From G963422445 sp963422445 (GTDB lineage Bacteria; Pseudomonadota; Alphaproteobacteria; Thalassobaculales; Thalassobaculaceae), in contig OY729512.2 of the NCBI GenBank assembly GCA_963422445.2, positions 6,324,001-6,388,000 on the forward strand: a DNA stretch of 64,000 nt, given 5' to 3'. How positions within the stretch are numbered: position 1 is the stretch's first letter; every line of letters begins with the position of its first letter. The notes under the pieces were generated by a model that was not told the origin of the DNA, ran no database searches, and saw nothing but the letters and a program-made list of their open reading frames with translations. The translations under genes and the position numbers were made by a program. Shown here piece by piece: positions 1 through 8,437 of the stretch.

Positions 1-539
1 TACAAGCCCGTCATGTAATCGCCGAGCGATGTCGAGCCCGGCGTTACGGGTATCTCGCCCGGCATCCCCGAGAGATAGGTCAGGCCGGCGAACGCATGAG
101 CGATACGGGCAAAACCCGGCCGGTCGCGATAAGGGCCAGTCTGGCCGTATCCGGAAACCCGCATCAGCACCAGCCCCGGATTCGCGGCGTTCAGCACGTC
201 CCAGCCGAGGCCCCATTTCTCAAGCGTGCCCGGACGGAAATTCTCGCAAACCACATCGGCACCGGCGACAAGGCGCGTGAACAGTCCGGCGCCTTCGGCG
301 GTTCTGAGATTGAGGGTGATCGAGCGTTTGTTACGCGCTTCGCTCAACCATGCAAGCGTGCGGTCGGGCTCACCACTGTCGGTGCCATAGCGGCGCCAAG
401 GGTCGCCTCCGTCAGGGTGTTCAACCTTGACGACGTCGGCCCCGAATTCGCTCATGATCGTTGCGGCAAACGGAGCAGCAATAAAGCTTGCGATATCAAG
501 GACGCGAACGCCCGATAACGGCTTGCTTGATTCCATCAT
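1..539 (-). CDS. CaiB/BaiF family CoA transferase, N-terminal part (cut by window edge)
   Basis: The complement of 539-1 reads as an open frame of 179 codons with no stop before the window edge. It matches the class III CoA-transferase N-terminus: PLSGVRVLDIASFIAAPFAA, then EFGADVVKVE, ENFRPGTLEKWGL and VSGYGQTGPYRDRPGF. The visible part ends just after SLGDYMTG; by family knowledge its Asp (residue 174) is the one that forms the acyl-CoA anhydride intermediate. Family members move CoA between organic acids (formyl-CoA:oxalate, carnitine, succinyl-CoA types); the substrate cannot be told from this half. The start is ATG at 539 with a second ATG directly after it at 536. An oxalyl-CoA-decarboxylase-like gene lies 48 kb away, so a formyl-CoA:oxalate role is possible but only inferred. 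Confidence 0.9.
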   Translation of the reverse strand, partial: MMESSKPLSGVRVLDIASFIAAPFAATIMSEFGADVVKVEHPDGGDPWRRYGTDSGEPDRTLAWLSEARNKRSITLNLRTAEGAGLFTRLVAGADVVCENFRPGTLEKWGLGWDVLNAANPGLVLMRVSGYGQTGPYRDRPGFARIAHAFAGLTYLSGMPGEIPVTPGSTSLGDYMTGL

Positions 540-557
540 GCTTGTCGTTACCTCACG

Positions 558-860
558 TCAGGCCGGCTGGCGCGGGAATGTGGCGACCAGTCGAACCGGC
601 TGTCCCCGTACAAAGCAGATTTCCCGCACGGGGGCAAGAAATTCGCCGGAACCCCGCGGCACAGCTGGACTTGTATGCGGGTTTTCCGGGCCACAACCGG
701 CTGGATTCGGAACTGCAGACGAGATCGTGGCAGGTACGGCCCGAGACACGGTCGTGCCGGGTTCGACGGTCCGCCACGCCGGGAACGGCCCCTGCACGGT
801 AAACCCGAGCGAGGCGCGGACTCGAAGGTCGAACGCCAGTTTCTCCGCAAGCCCAGGCAT
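558..860 (-). CDS. small hypothetical protein downstream of the DUF2779 gene
   Basis: A 100-codon frame starting at ATG 860, a few bases after the stop of the DUF2779 frame (868) and on the same strand, so it would sit in the same transcript. It begins MPGLAEKLAFDLRVRASLGF and ends with a segment rich in alternating hydrophobic and basic residues (CFVRGQPVRLVATFPRQPA). I recognise no domain, signal peptide or motif. The opposite strand also has long open frames here, as expected at this GC content, so coding status rests only on position, spacing and composition. The rest of the 540-868 gap holds nothing else I can support. Confidence 0.3.
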   Translation of the reverse strand: MPGLAEKLAFDLRVRASLGFTVQGPFPAWRTVEPGTTVSRAVPATISSAVPNPAGCGPENPHTSPAVPRGSGEFLAPVREICFVRGQPVRLVATFPRQPA

Positions 861-1571
861 GCGCCGGTCAGGCGCCCCACGGGATCGCGTCGAGTACGTT
901 CCGCAGCTTGACCATCGCCAGGGTATCCCGCACGCAATATGCTCGCAAATCGGCGAATATCCGGCGACGTTCGTCTGGATCGTCGCAATTGAGCGCGGAC
1001 TGATAGCCGATCGCGGACTGTTGTCCGTCGATAATCTCGAGATCGTCGTATCCGGCTCCCGGCGCGACGGCGGACAGAACCCGCTTGATCGAGAACGATC
1101 CGTGGAAATCGGGATGATAATAGTTGCGGCGTACGATCGGCAGCAGGTCGACAAGTCGCCGCTCAATCGCGGCGAAGGACTTGGCCAACTTCGGCAGCGC
1201 GGCTCCGAGGTCGCTCAAAACGCGTCGCTTGTAACTCGAATACGCGCAGATCGACCCTTTGCAGCCCAGAGCCTGGATCAATTTCCTGGCAAGCGCCGGA
1301 CGCAGGTTGTCGCTCCCTTCATGCAGATAGTCGGTATGTCGAAGACCGTTGCCGGTTCCACCATGGACCGAAAACAGAAACGGGATCGGATCGTAGGGCC
1401 GCGTGCCGGAAAACCGCGGAATCGCTGGTGCGAAGGTTTCACAGTCCAGATACCGTACCGGGGAGACGAGTTGACTCAGCGCACCCGCAATATCGTCATG
1501 CGTTTGGGCCCGGCCATCCACGACCGCGTCCCGGACAATACCTTGAAGGTCAGTCGGCGGGAATATCGCGG

Positions 1572-1682
1572 ACCGCTTATGCCCGTGGCTCCGGTGAAAC
1601 GCACATGTAGCGTTTGGCGTGCCGGGAATAGTCGACATCGGGGGCAACATCGTGTGCCACCGGAGCCACGTGCATAAGCGGT
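1572..1682. repeat. MITE type A copy 1 (111 bp, IS1595-related ends)
   Basis: Terminal inverted repeats of about 25 bp with one mismatch start ACCGCTTATGC and extend to CTCCGGTG. The same outer 11 bp bound the IS1595 elements at 3765-4816 and 17613-18660. It is flanked by the perfect 8-bp duplication TATCGCGG (1564-1571 and 1683-1690), the length typical of IS1595. The interior has a hairpin (AAACGC / GCGTTT) and no coding capacity. It lies inside the DUF2779 gene. A near-identical copy is at 28584-28694. Confidence 0.9.
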
Positions 1683-1805
1683 TATCGCGGATGTCATCGA
1701 TACCGGCGACTTCAAGGTCCGCCCGCCGGCCCTCCCGGAGCCCAGGGAGTTCATCGATACCGTAATCGATCGCCGCGACATCTCGAGTGCAATGCGTATA
1801 ATACG

Positions 1806-3304
1806 GAACCTCTTGCAAAATTCCTGTCCCCAGGGTCCGGTGAGCCCGGATCGGTCGGTTGCTTCCGGTCACCTCTGCACCTGGAGGTCGGACTCCATGG
1901 ATTCGCGGTGTCTCATCAGAGATGATGAGAACAAACAGGGACCTTTGTGGACATCGGGACACGCATCTCCGGGCCACTCTCTTCGAGAGGGCCGCGAAGG
2001 GTCGGCATGCGTCGTCGGAGCCGCGCTATGGGACGGCGAGACGTATCAACTGGTCAGCCGCCAGGGCCAGGATGCCGAACATGAGATGGCAGGCGACCTT
2101 GGAATATCCACGGACGCGGACATGGCGCCCGCCAAACTCATCCTTGAGGCGGGCGTTGGTCCTCTCGACACCGGACCGGATCCGGAACCGCACGGTCTCG
2201 GGATCGACATGGCCTATTGCACGCCGGGCCCGGGCCTCCCGGTCTCGCTCCTCCTTGAGGTCCTTGTCCCGGCGCGGATTGACATCGATGATCGGTACAT
2301 GGCCAAGCCGTTCGCTCATCTGGTAGATCTCCCTGGCATCATAGGCCGCGTCCATGAGATCGTAGAGATTGGTCACACGCCCGGCGGTCATCATCGCCAG
2401 CGGGATCGCGACCTGGCTGTCATGGACGGATGCCGAGGTGAGGACGGTACTCAGCGGCACCCCGCAGTCTGCTGTGTCGATATGCAGCTTGTAACCGCAC
2501 CAGGCCTCCAGGACCCCCTTGGCATTCTTCTTTGCCCCGTGATCACAGACCTTCGGCAGCTCGTCAAGCATCTCATCGAGATCCATCCCGTTCGCTTGCC
2601 GTTCGAGACGCCCAGGCTCCTTCGTCCTCTCCGCGCCCTTGCGGGGCCGGCCGCGCTTGCGGTTCGGCGTCCCGGCCTTCGGCTTCGGGACCGGCGTCTC
2701 CCGGGCCTCGATGGCCGTCGAGTCCCTCGACACGTGGCCGATGAGCGTGTCGCCCAGTGTCTCTGCGACCAGAGCCGCGTGCATCCTCTCCGGAAGACGG
2801 GACTGCGAAAATTCGGCAAACGCCCGCGAAAACGTCGCTTCACTCGGGATCTCCGAGACACGCGACCAGCCGCACAGCCGGCGCAACGTCGGGTCCACCT
2901 TGAGCCTGTCGATCAGGTGGCGGGTCGTCGGCAGACCCCACACCGCCTTGGCGATGAAGCCACGGGCCAGCGCCTGGCGATCCTCCCGGGGCCGGACCCG
3001 GACCGGTCCACACCCCATCGACGAAGCCCTCCACCTTGACGAGATCGAGAGCTGTCACGAAACGCTTGTGCGTCTCGAGGAGAGGACCGACCGCCTCGGC
3101 CAACGCAGGGAAAAGTTCTCCTTGAAATCGGTGCCAGAGATCGGATAGGGTCGAGCCAAGGGTCATCGGGGGCACCTCCTCGGTATCTTGTTATTGTAAA
3201 AACACAACAGACCACGAGGTGGCCCCGAAACCCAGGCCCTCGACAACAAAATCAGCCTCGACAAGGCAAAAAACCGGTCGGGCCGGCAATTTTGCAAGAA
3301 GCTC
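1806..3304 (-). mobile_element. IS-A copy 1 (1499 bp, 4-bp duplication)
   Basis: The element has ends GAACCTCTTGCAAAATT and, reversed, GAGCTTCTTGCAAAATT, and the 4-bp target duplication TACG (1802-1805 and 3305-3308). It is nearly identical to 6191-7688 but one base longer because of an extra G near 2992, which breaks the transposase frame. Family: DDE transposase of the IS4/IS5 superfamily; I cannot name the ISfinder family. It interrupts the DUF2779 gene right after its Cys cluster. Confidence 0.92.
2026..3166 (-). pseudogene. IS-A transposase, frameshifted
   Basis: The start at 3166 (MTLGSTLSDLWHRFQGEL) is read to about codon 58 (DGVWTGPG). An extra G in the run at about 2990-2995 then shifts the frame, and the rest (AKAVWGLPTTRHLIDRL to LAADQLIRLAVP) lies in another frame. 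The intact copy at 6411-7550 has one G fewer at this point. DDE-type signatures remain in the second frame: SRDSTAIEARETP, DLMDAAYDAREIY and ERTNARLKDEFGG. Confidence 0.9.
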
Positions 3305-3764
3305 TACGGACAGGCATAAGGCATGAAACAATGCGATCCCGGTGCAATATCCGGGGCGGTTCGCCGCTTGAGAACAGCCAGTATCCGGCGCGCATTGGCA
3401 CCGACCTTATCGAGCAGGCGGCTCGCCTTTTCGAGAACGGGATGCCGGATAAACAAGGCGTCGACGTCAAGACGGCGGCCATCATAAACGTAGTCGCGGT
3501 TCAGAGTCAGGACGCCAGCGTCCCGAACATCGAGCCCGGCACCACGCAGCACCCATAGCTGAACGGCGACATCAAGAACGAAGACATCTTTCAGCCTGGT
3601 CGCGGATTTGACTTCCAGAAGCCGCCAGCCCCGGGGGCAGTCGCTCCAGGACATCCGCGCAAACCAGTATGTTTCCATATTCGACCGCCGCTTCGAAGAT
3701 TGAAGATGTGGTTCCGGATTCGAGGATCTGTCTGGTTTCTTCAAGGGCTTCGGGAATATGCTGA

Positions 3765-4816
3765 ACCGCTTATGCACATGGTTCCGGTCGCGAGAGTTTG
3801 CCACCAGATGTTGAGGTTGAGGTTAGGGCGGGGGAGCGGGTCGAATGCTCCCGATACATTCCTCCCGACGGAGCCCCCACATGAAACAGCTCCCCGACAG
3901 CCTCCTCGCCGTCCAGCACATGGTCCCGGACGATGACGCCTGCGCCGCCTGGCTGATCGAAATGCGCTGGCCGGACGGCTTCGTCTGTCCCAGGTGCGGC
4001 CATGAAAAGGGATGGGCGCTGCGCAGAAAAGCACACACCTTCGCGTGCACCGGCTGCCGCCGGCAAGACTTCGGTGACGGCCGGGATGATCCTGCACGCC
4101 AGCAAGCTGCCGCTCACCGTCTGGTTCTGGGCCGCCGACCTGATGGCGACCCACTCCAACGGCATCTCTGCCCTGCAGCTCCAGAAACAGCTCGCTATCG
4201 GCTCTTATCGCAGCGCCTGGCTGCTCGCCCACAAGCTGCGCGTCAGCATGGTCGAGCCCGAGCGCAACCCGTTGTCGGGCCTGGTGGACATCGACGAGGC
4301 CAGCCGTCCATTCCGGACCAAAGACGATCCTCCTACCGGAGGGCAAGGACGCAGCCACGACGGCAAGATGCTCATCGTCGGCGCCATCGAACTCGGGGAC
4401 GGAAACATCCCGGGCCGCCTGAGGCTGGCCGAAATCTCCTCCTACGCCGCCGCCAACCTCGGACACTTCGTCGAAACCGCCGCCGATCCCGACGCCATCG
4501 CGAAAACCGACGGCCGGTCCGGCGACGCTGCGGTCCCCGCCGATCGCCACAATGTCCATGGCGTCGGGAAGACCGCCGCTCACCTCGTCCTGCCGTGGAT
4601 CCACCAAGTCTTCTCCAACCTCAAAGGATGGGCGCGAGGCGTCTACCACGGGCTGCGCCGCAAGCATCTGCAAGCCGATCTCGATGAGGTCGTCTTTCGC
4701 TTCAACCGCCGCAAAACCCGCCACGATGCTTTCCACTCGCTCTTCCGCCTCGCCACCAATGCACAACCCCTTACCTACAGCATGTTGATCGAACCGGAAC
4801 CATGTGCATAAGCGGT
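3765..4816 (+). mobile_element. IS1595-family element copy 1 (1052 bp, 8-bp duplication)
   Basis: Bounded by ACCGCTTATGCACATGG and its reverse complement, with the perfect 8-bp duplication TATGCTGA (3757-3764 and 4817-4824). It encodes an ISXO2-like transposase. It interrupts the N-terminal region of the DUF2779 gene; deleting it with one duplication copy restores the frame VEYDYQH-IPEALEETRQ. Its ends, about 40 bp on each side, are the source of the type B MITEs in this window. Confidence 0.93.
3881..4811 (+). pseudogene. IS1595-family (ISXO2-like) transposase, frameshifted
   Basis: Start ATG 3881 gives MKQLPDSLLAVQHMVPDDDA and a zinc ribbon (CPRCGHEKGW ... FACTGC). A one-base insertion near 4064 then moves the frame, and the catalytic part (TSVTAGMILHASKLPLTVWF, VDIDEASRPFRT, DGKMLIVGAIELGDGN, GVGKTAAHLVLPWIHQVFSN) continues in another frame to 4811. 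Family members have a zinc ribbon followed by a DDE domain and act in cis on 8-bp-duplicating elements. As written this copy cannot make a full transposase. Confidence 0.88.
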
Positions 4817-4941
4817 TATGCTGATAGTCGTACTCGACCAGATGGCCGCCCGGATAGCGTTCGCAGGCGCGTTTGCCCACATCGTGGCCGGTATCGAAAA
4901 TCGCCTGAAGGGCCGGATCCGCCGGCGCGGCGAAACCCCTA

Positions 4942-6051
4942 GCGGGTTGATCGTTACAAATATATCCATTATTGTGTTCTTCTGATTTGTCGATCACGGA
5001 GGTCTGCAAGATGCGCCCTGGTGTTTCATTCACGCTCACTTCAGGCGACCGGCATCGCCTTGAAACGGTTGTCCCGGACCCGAAGAGCCCGCAGAAGCAC
5101 GTCTGGCGGGCGCGCATCGTTCTTCTGAGCGACGATGGGCTCGGCAGGATGGCCATCATGAGAGAGACCGGCAAGGCGAAGAACAGTGTCTGGCGCTGGC
5201 AGGACCGCTTCTATGGAAGACGGTGTGGACGGACTTCTGCGGGACAAGACGCGTCCGCCGGGCAAGACGCCTCCGGCTCCTGAGCCGGTGGCGAAGATCG
5301 TAGGGTTGACCCATATCTCGCCGCCTCACGCGGCGACCCACTGGACGCTGCGGGCGATGGCGAAGGCTGTGGGGGTTGCCGCTTCGACGGTCTGGGCGGT
5401 CTGGAAGGCGCATGGCCTGATGCCGCACCGCTGGCGGCCGTTCACGCTTTCGAACGATCCCGCCTGCCTCGAGAAGCTGACCGACATCGTCGGCCTCTCC
5501 GTTGCGCCGCCGGCTCACGCGGTCGTACTGTCGACCGATGACAGGTCGCACAGTCAGGCCCGCGACCGCACACAGCCCGGCCTGCCGCTGAAGAAAGGCC
5601 GCGGCGCCACCATGACACATGATTCCAGGCGCAACGACACGACGACGCTGTTTGCCGGCCGGCATCGCCACCAGGAGTTCCTGAGATTCCTCAACCGCAT
5701 CGCGCACACGATACCCGCCGGCGTCCCGGTCCATGCCATCCTCGACAACGACGCCACTCACAAGCACAAGGAGGTCCAGGTCTGGCTCGCACGCCATCCG
5801 CACTGGACCTTCCACGTCACCCCCACCTCGAGCGCGTGGCTGAACGCGGTCGAAGGTGTCTTCGCCAAGCTGACACGACGCCGTCTCAAATACGGCGTCT
5901 TCCGCTCCAAACGCGACCTCCAGGACGCCATCCGCCGCTTCATCGACGAACACAACACCACCGAAGCCAAGCCCTTCGTCTGGACCGCCGATCCCGATAC
6001 CATCATTGCCGCAAGAGAAAAAGAGAGGTCCAAACGTTGAAATCAATCCAC
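4942..6051 (+). mobile_element. IS630-family element copy 1 (1110 bp, inserted at CTAG)
   Basis: Ends GCGGGTTGATCG (left) and ATCAATCCAC (right), flanked by TA (4940-4941 and 6052-6053); both flanks read CTAG. The left end abuts the DUF2779 remnant and the right-hand TA is shared with the next element, an IS5-type copy at 6054. Compared with copy 3 it has an internal deletion of about 45 bp after the codons for TTTLFA. Confidence 0.88.
5011..6040 (+). pseudogene. IS630-family transposase, internally deleted
   Basis: orfA starts at ATG 5011 after GGAGG (MRPGVSFTLTSGDRHRLETV, then a helix-turn-helix segment MAIMRETGKAKNSVWRWQDR). The frame changes near 5213, at FYG/MEDGVDGLL, as in two-frame IS630 transposases. 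orfB then carries APEPVAKIVGLTH, DRTQPGLPLKKGRG, HAILDNDATHKHKEV and SSAWLNAVEGVF, the latter two holding the second Asp and the Glu of the DDE triad. Against copies 2-4 it lacks the block ALTVLDGTVIGQHAS before RHRHQEF, so the fold is probably broken. Confidence 0.85.
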
Positions 6052-6190
6052 TAGATAGTGTCGTCACGAAATACCAGCCCAGAGCGCCAGACACCGAATC
6101 TGCACCGCGGCGAGGAACGATGCGGCATTCCTGGCGTATCGCGTGGCAATCCCACGCCAACGCTTGAGCCACAGAAACGCGTTCTCCACC

Positions 6191-7688
6191 GAACCTCTTG
6201 CAAAATTCCTGTCCCCAGGGTCCGGTGAGCCCGGATCGGTCGGTTGCTTCCGGTCACCTCTGCACCTGGAGGTCGGACTCCATGGATTCGCGGTGTCTCA
6301 TCAGAGATGATGAGAACAAACAGGGACCTTTGTGGACATCGGGACACGCATCTCCGGGCCACTCTCTTCGAGAGGGCCGCGAAGGGTCGGCATGCGTCGT
6401 CGGAGCCGCGCTATGGGACGGCGAGACGTATCAACTGGTCAGCCGCCAGGGCCAGGATGCCGAACATGAGATGGCAGGCGACCTTGGAATATCCACGGAC
6501 GCGGACATGGCGCCCGCCAAACTCATCCTTGAGGCGGGCGTTGGTCCTCTCGACACCGGACCGGATCCGGAACCGCACGGTCTCGGGATCGACATGGCCT
6601 ATTGCACGCCGGGCCCGGGCCTCCCGGTCTCGCTCCTCCTTGAGGTCCTTGTCCCGGCGCGGATTGACATCGATGATCGGTACATGGCCAAGCCGTTCGC
6701 TCATCTGGTAGATCTCCCTGGCATCATAGGCCGCGTCCATGAGATCGTAGAGATTGGTCACACGCCCGGCGGTCATCATCGCCAGCGGGATCGCGACCTG
6801 GCTGTCATGGACGGATGCCGAGGTGAGGACGGTACTCAGCGGCACCCCGCAGTCTGCTGTGTCGATATGCAGCTTGTAACCGCACCAGGCATCCAGGACC
6901 CCCTTGGCATTCTTCTTTGCCCCGTGATCACAGACCTTCGGCAGCTCGTCAAGCATCTCATCGAGATCCATCCCGTTCGCTTGCCGTTCGAGACGCCCAG
7001 GCTCCTTCGTCCTCTCCGCGCCCTTGCGGGGCCGGCCGCGCTTGCGGTTCGGCGTCCCGGCCTTCGGCTTCGGGACCGGCGTCTCCCGGGCCTCGATGGC
7101 CGTCGAGTCCCTCGACACGTGGCCGATGAGCGTGTCGCCCAGTGTCTCTGCGACCAGAGCCGCGTGCATCCTCTCCGGAAGACGGGACTGCGAAAATTCG
7201 GCAAACGCCCGCGAAAACGTCGCTTCACTCGGGATCTCCGAGACACGCGACCAGCCGCACAGTCGGCGCAACGTCGGGTCCACCTTGAGCCTGTCGATCA
7301 GGTGGCGGGTCGTCGGCAGACCCCACACCGCCTTGGCGATGAAGCCACGGGCCAGCGCCTGGCGATCCTCCCGGGGCCGACCCGGACCGGTCCACACCCC
7401 ATCGACGAAGCCCTCCACCTTGACGAGATCGAGAGCTGTCACGAAACGCTTGTGCGTCTCGAGGAGAGGACCGACCGCCTCGGCCAACGCAGGGAAAAGT
7501 TCTCCTTGAAATCGGTGCCAGAGATCGGATAGGGTCGAGCCAAGGGTCATCGGGGGCACCTCCTCGGTATCTTGTTATTGTAAAAACACAACAGACCACG
7601 AGGTGGCCCCGAAACCCAGGCCCTCGACAACAAAATCAGCCTCGACAAGGCAAAAAACCGGTCGGGCCGGCAATTTTGCAAGAAGCTC
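6191..7688 (-). mobile_element. IS-A copy 2 (1498 bp, intact, nested in IS5-b)
   Basis: Ends GAACCTCTTGC and, reversed, GAGCTTCTTGC, with the exact 4-bp duplication CACC (6187-6190 and 7689-7692). The empty site is visible in the same window at 44110-44130 in the sister IS5-b copy, which reads TCTCCACCAAATGCC without interruption. This fixes the ends and the duplication length. It differs from copy 1 by only a few substitutions and one indel, so the two moved recently. Confidence 0.96.
6411..7550 (-). CDS. IS-A transposase (DDE, IS4/IS5 superfamily), intact
   Basis: A 379-codon frame with ATG at 7550 and GGAGG about 8 bases upstream. The upstream in-frame GTG at 7559 is less well placed. The N-terminus MTLGSTLSDLWHRFQGELFP is followed by an IS5-like N-terminal domain (AKAVWGLPTTRHLIDRLKVD, SEIPSEATFSRAFAEF). 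A basic linker KRGRPRKGAERTK follows. The catalytic core shows SRDSTAIEARE (first Asp), DLMDAAYDAREIY (second Asp) and ERTNARLKDEFGG (Glu). It is the only IS-A copy here with an unbroken frame and could mobilise the other two. A large palindrome lies directly upstream of the start (7550-7612). Confidence 0.9.
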   Translation of the reverse strand: MTLGSTLSDLWHRFQGELFPALAEAVGPLLETHKRFVTALDLVKVEGFVDGVWTGPGRPREDRQALARGFIAKAVWGLPTTRHLIDRLKVDPTLRRLCGWSRVSEIPSEATFSRAFAEFSQSRLPERMHAALVAETLGDTLIGHVSRDSTAIEARETPVPKPKAGTPNRKRGRPRKGAERTKEPGRLERQANGMDLDEMLDELPKVCDHGAKKNAKGVLDAWCGYKLHIDTADCGVPLSTVLTSASVHDSQVAIPLAMMTAGRVTNLYDLMDAAYDAREIYQMSERLGHVPIIDVNPRRDKDLKEERDREARARRAIGHVDPETVRFRIRSGVERTNARLKDEFGGRHVRVRGYSKVACHLMFGILALAADQLIRLAVP

Positions 7689-8411
7689 CACCAAATGCCG
7701 GTGCCGGTAGAGATGGACATCATACGCTCTGGGGTGCTTGCGGTTGCGCTTCGGCGGAACCGCTGGAATGACTTCATGCTCCTCACAATAAGACAGGATG
7801 GCATTCGTGTCATAGGCCTTGTCCGCCAACAAATACTCGGCATCTATCCCTTCAATCAGCTCGACCGCTTGACTGCAATCTGCTGCCGTCCCCTCGGTCA
7901 CCAACACCCGCACCGGCATCCCATGCGCGTCCACAGCCAAGTGCAGCGTCGTGTTCAGCCCCCTTTTGTGCGATCCATCGCCTGATTGCCACCGATCGCA
8001 CCGCTCGCATGGGGATGGACCTTGAGATGACTGGCGTCAATCATCAGCCATTCATAGTCCGGCTCATCCACCAGAGGCTCCAGCAACGCCCCCCAGAGCC
8101 CCTTGTCCCGCCAGCGACAGAACCGACGATGGGTATTTTTCCAGTCTCCATAGTCTGGCGGCACATCACGCCAGGGAGCGCCGGTACGCAGAATCCAGAA
8201 GATCGCATTTAATGAACCGTCGATTATCCTGCGCCACCCCACCCCAACGTCCCGCTCGGCCAGGCAGATGAGGCTCCAACAACAGCCAGACCCTGTCCGA
8301 AATGTCGTGACGCCGATGAGCCAATCCCATGAGTCGCCTCCAGGAACCATCGAGTGAGTTCGACAGATAGGACAGATGAACATCACTCATGACGACACTA
8401 TCTAGGACGTT

Positions 8412-8428
8412 TCTGATCTGGGATCAGA
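8412..8428 (-). terminator. possible cysS terminator hairpin
   Basis: A perfect 7-bp stem TCTGATC/GATCAGA with a 3-nt loop lies about 10 bases after the cysS stop. There is no T-run after it on the minus strand, so intrinsic termination is only a possibility. Confidence 0.3.
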
Positions 8429-8437
8429 CGCCCGCGA

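Larger units (their letters stand above)
868..4941 (-). pseudogene. DUF2779 domain protein, split by a MITE, IS-A and IS1595, 5' end lost at an IS630/IS5 array
   Basis: Four pieces of one gene, read on the minus strand. Piece 1 (4941-4817) encodes FAAPADPALQAIFDTGHDVG and HPGG-like residues. Piece 2 (3764-3305) encodes LEVKSATRLKDVFVLDVAVQ, VLTLNRDYVYDG and a Cys cluster GSHCFMPYACP. Piece 3 (1805-1683) continues YYTHCTRDVAAIDYG. Piece 4 (1571-868) carries RYLDCETFAPAIPRFSGTRP, IPFLFSVH and a C-terminal YCVRDTLAMVKL. These are hallmarks of DUF2779 proteins, in which an N-terminal RecB/Cas4-like nuclease region with a four-Cys cluster precedes an exonuclease-like DUF2779 domain; that description is family knowledge and the function is uncharacterised. 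Removing the elements with one duplication copy rejoins QH-IPEALEETRQ and MPYACP-YYTHC. Independent damage is also present: a one-base frameshift near 3635 (VLERLPPG / WRLLEV) and a frame mismatch at the MITE site, where precise excision gives IPAD followed by TGA. The start codon and first residues are missing. Confidence 0.88.
6051..8390 (-). pseudogene. IS5-type b transposase, split by IS-A and frameshifted
   Basis: orfA starts at 8390 (MSDVHLSYLSNSLDGSWRRL), runs through LLEPHLPGRAGRWGG and has one extra T near 8210 compared with the copy at 43977-44812, which shifts the frame before SGFCVPALPGV / WILRTGAPWRDVP. orfB (LLADKAYDTNAILSYCEEHE, VPPKRNRKHPRAYDVHLYRH) is cut by IS-A copy 2 after the codons for RHLVE; the last part (NAFLWLKRWRGIA and on) lies at 6051-6190. 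Confidence 0.88.
6054..8402 (-). mobile_element. IS5-family element (type b) copy 1, interrupted by IS-A copy 2
   Basis: Inverted ends GATAGTGTCGTCA / TGACGACACTATC with TA on both sides (6052-6053 and 8403-8404; CTAG context). The body matches the uninterrupted copy at 43980-44824 almost base for base, except for the IS-A insertion at 6191-7688 with duplicated CACC. Its right flank is the 3' region of cysS, so cysS and the DUF2779 gene were once direct neighbours. Confidence 0.92.

Noticed and set aside
427..1677. A 416-codon plus-strand frame
   Set aside because: It is antisense to the DUF2779 C-terminal piece and the MITE, with no domain or start signal; the minus strand matches a known family.
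1792..3039. A 415-codon plus-strand frame, repeated at 6198-7532 and in reverse at 44933-46231
   Set aside because: It is the antisense shadow of the IS-A transposase and recurs only because the IS recurs.
3160..3240. The IS-A upstream palindrome as a rho-independent terminator for the host gene
   Set aside because: It recurs in every IS-A copy and precedes the transposase start, so it belongs to the IS, not to the DUF2779 gene.
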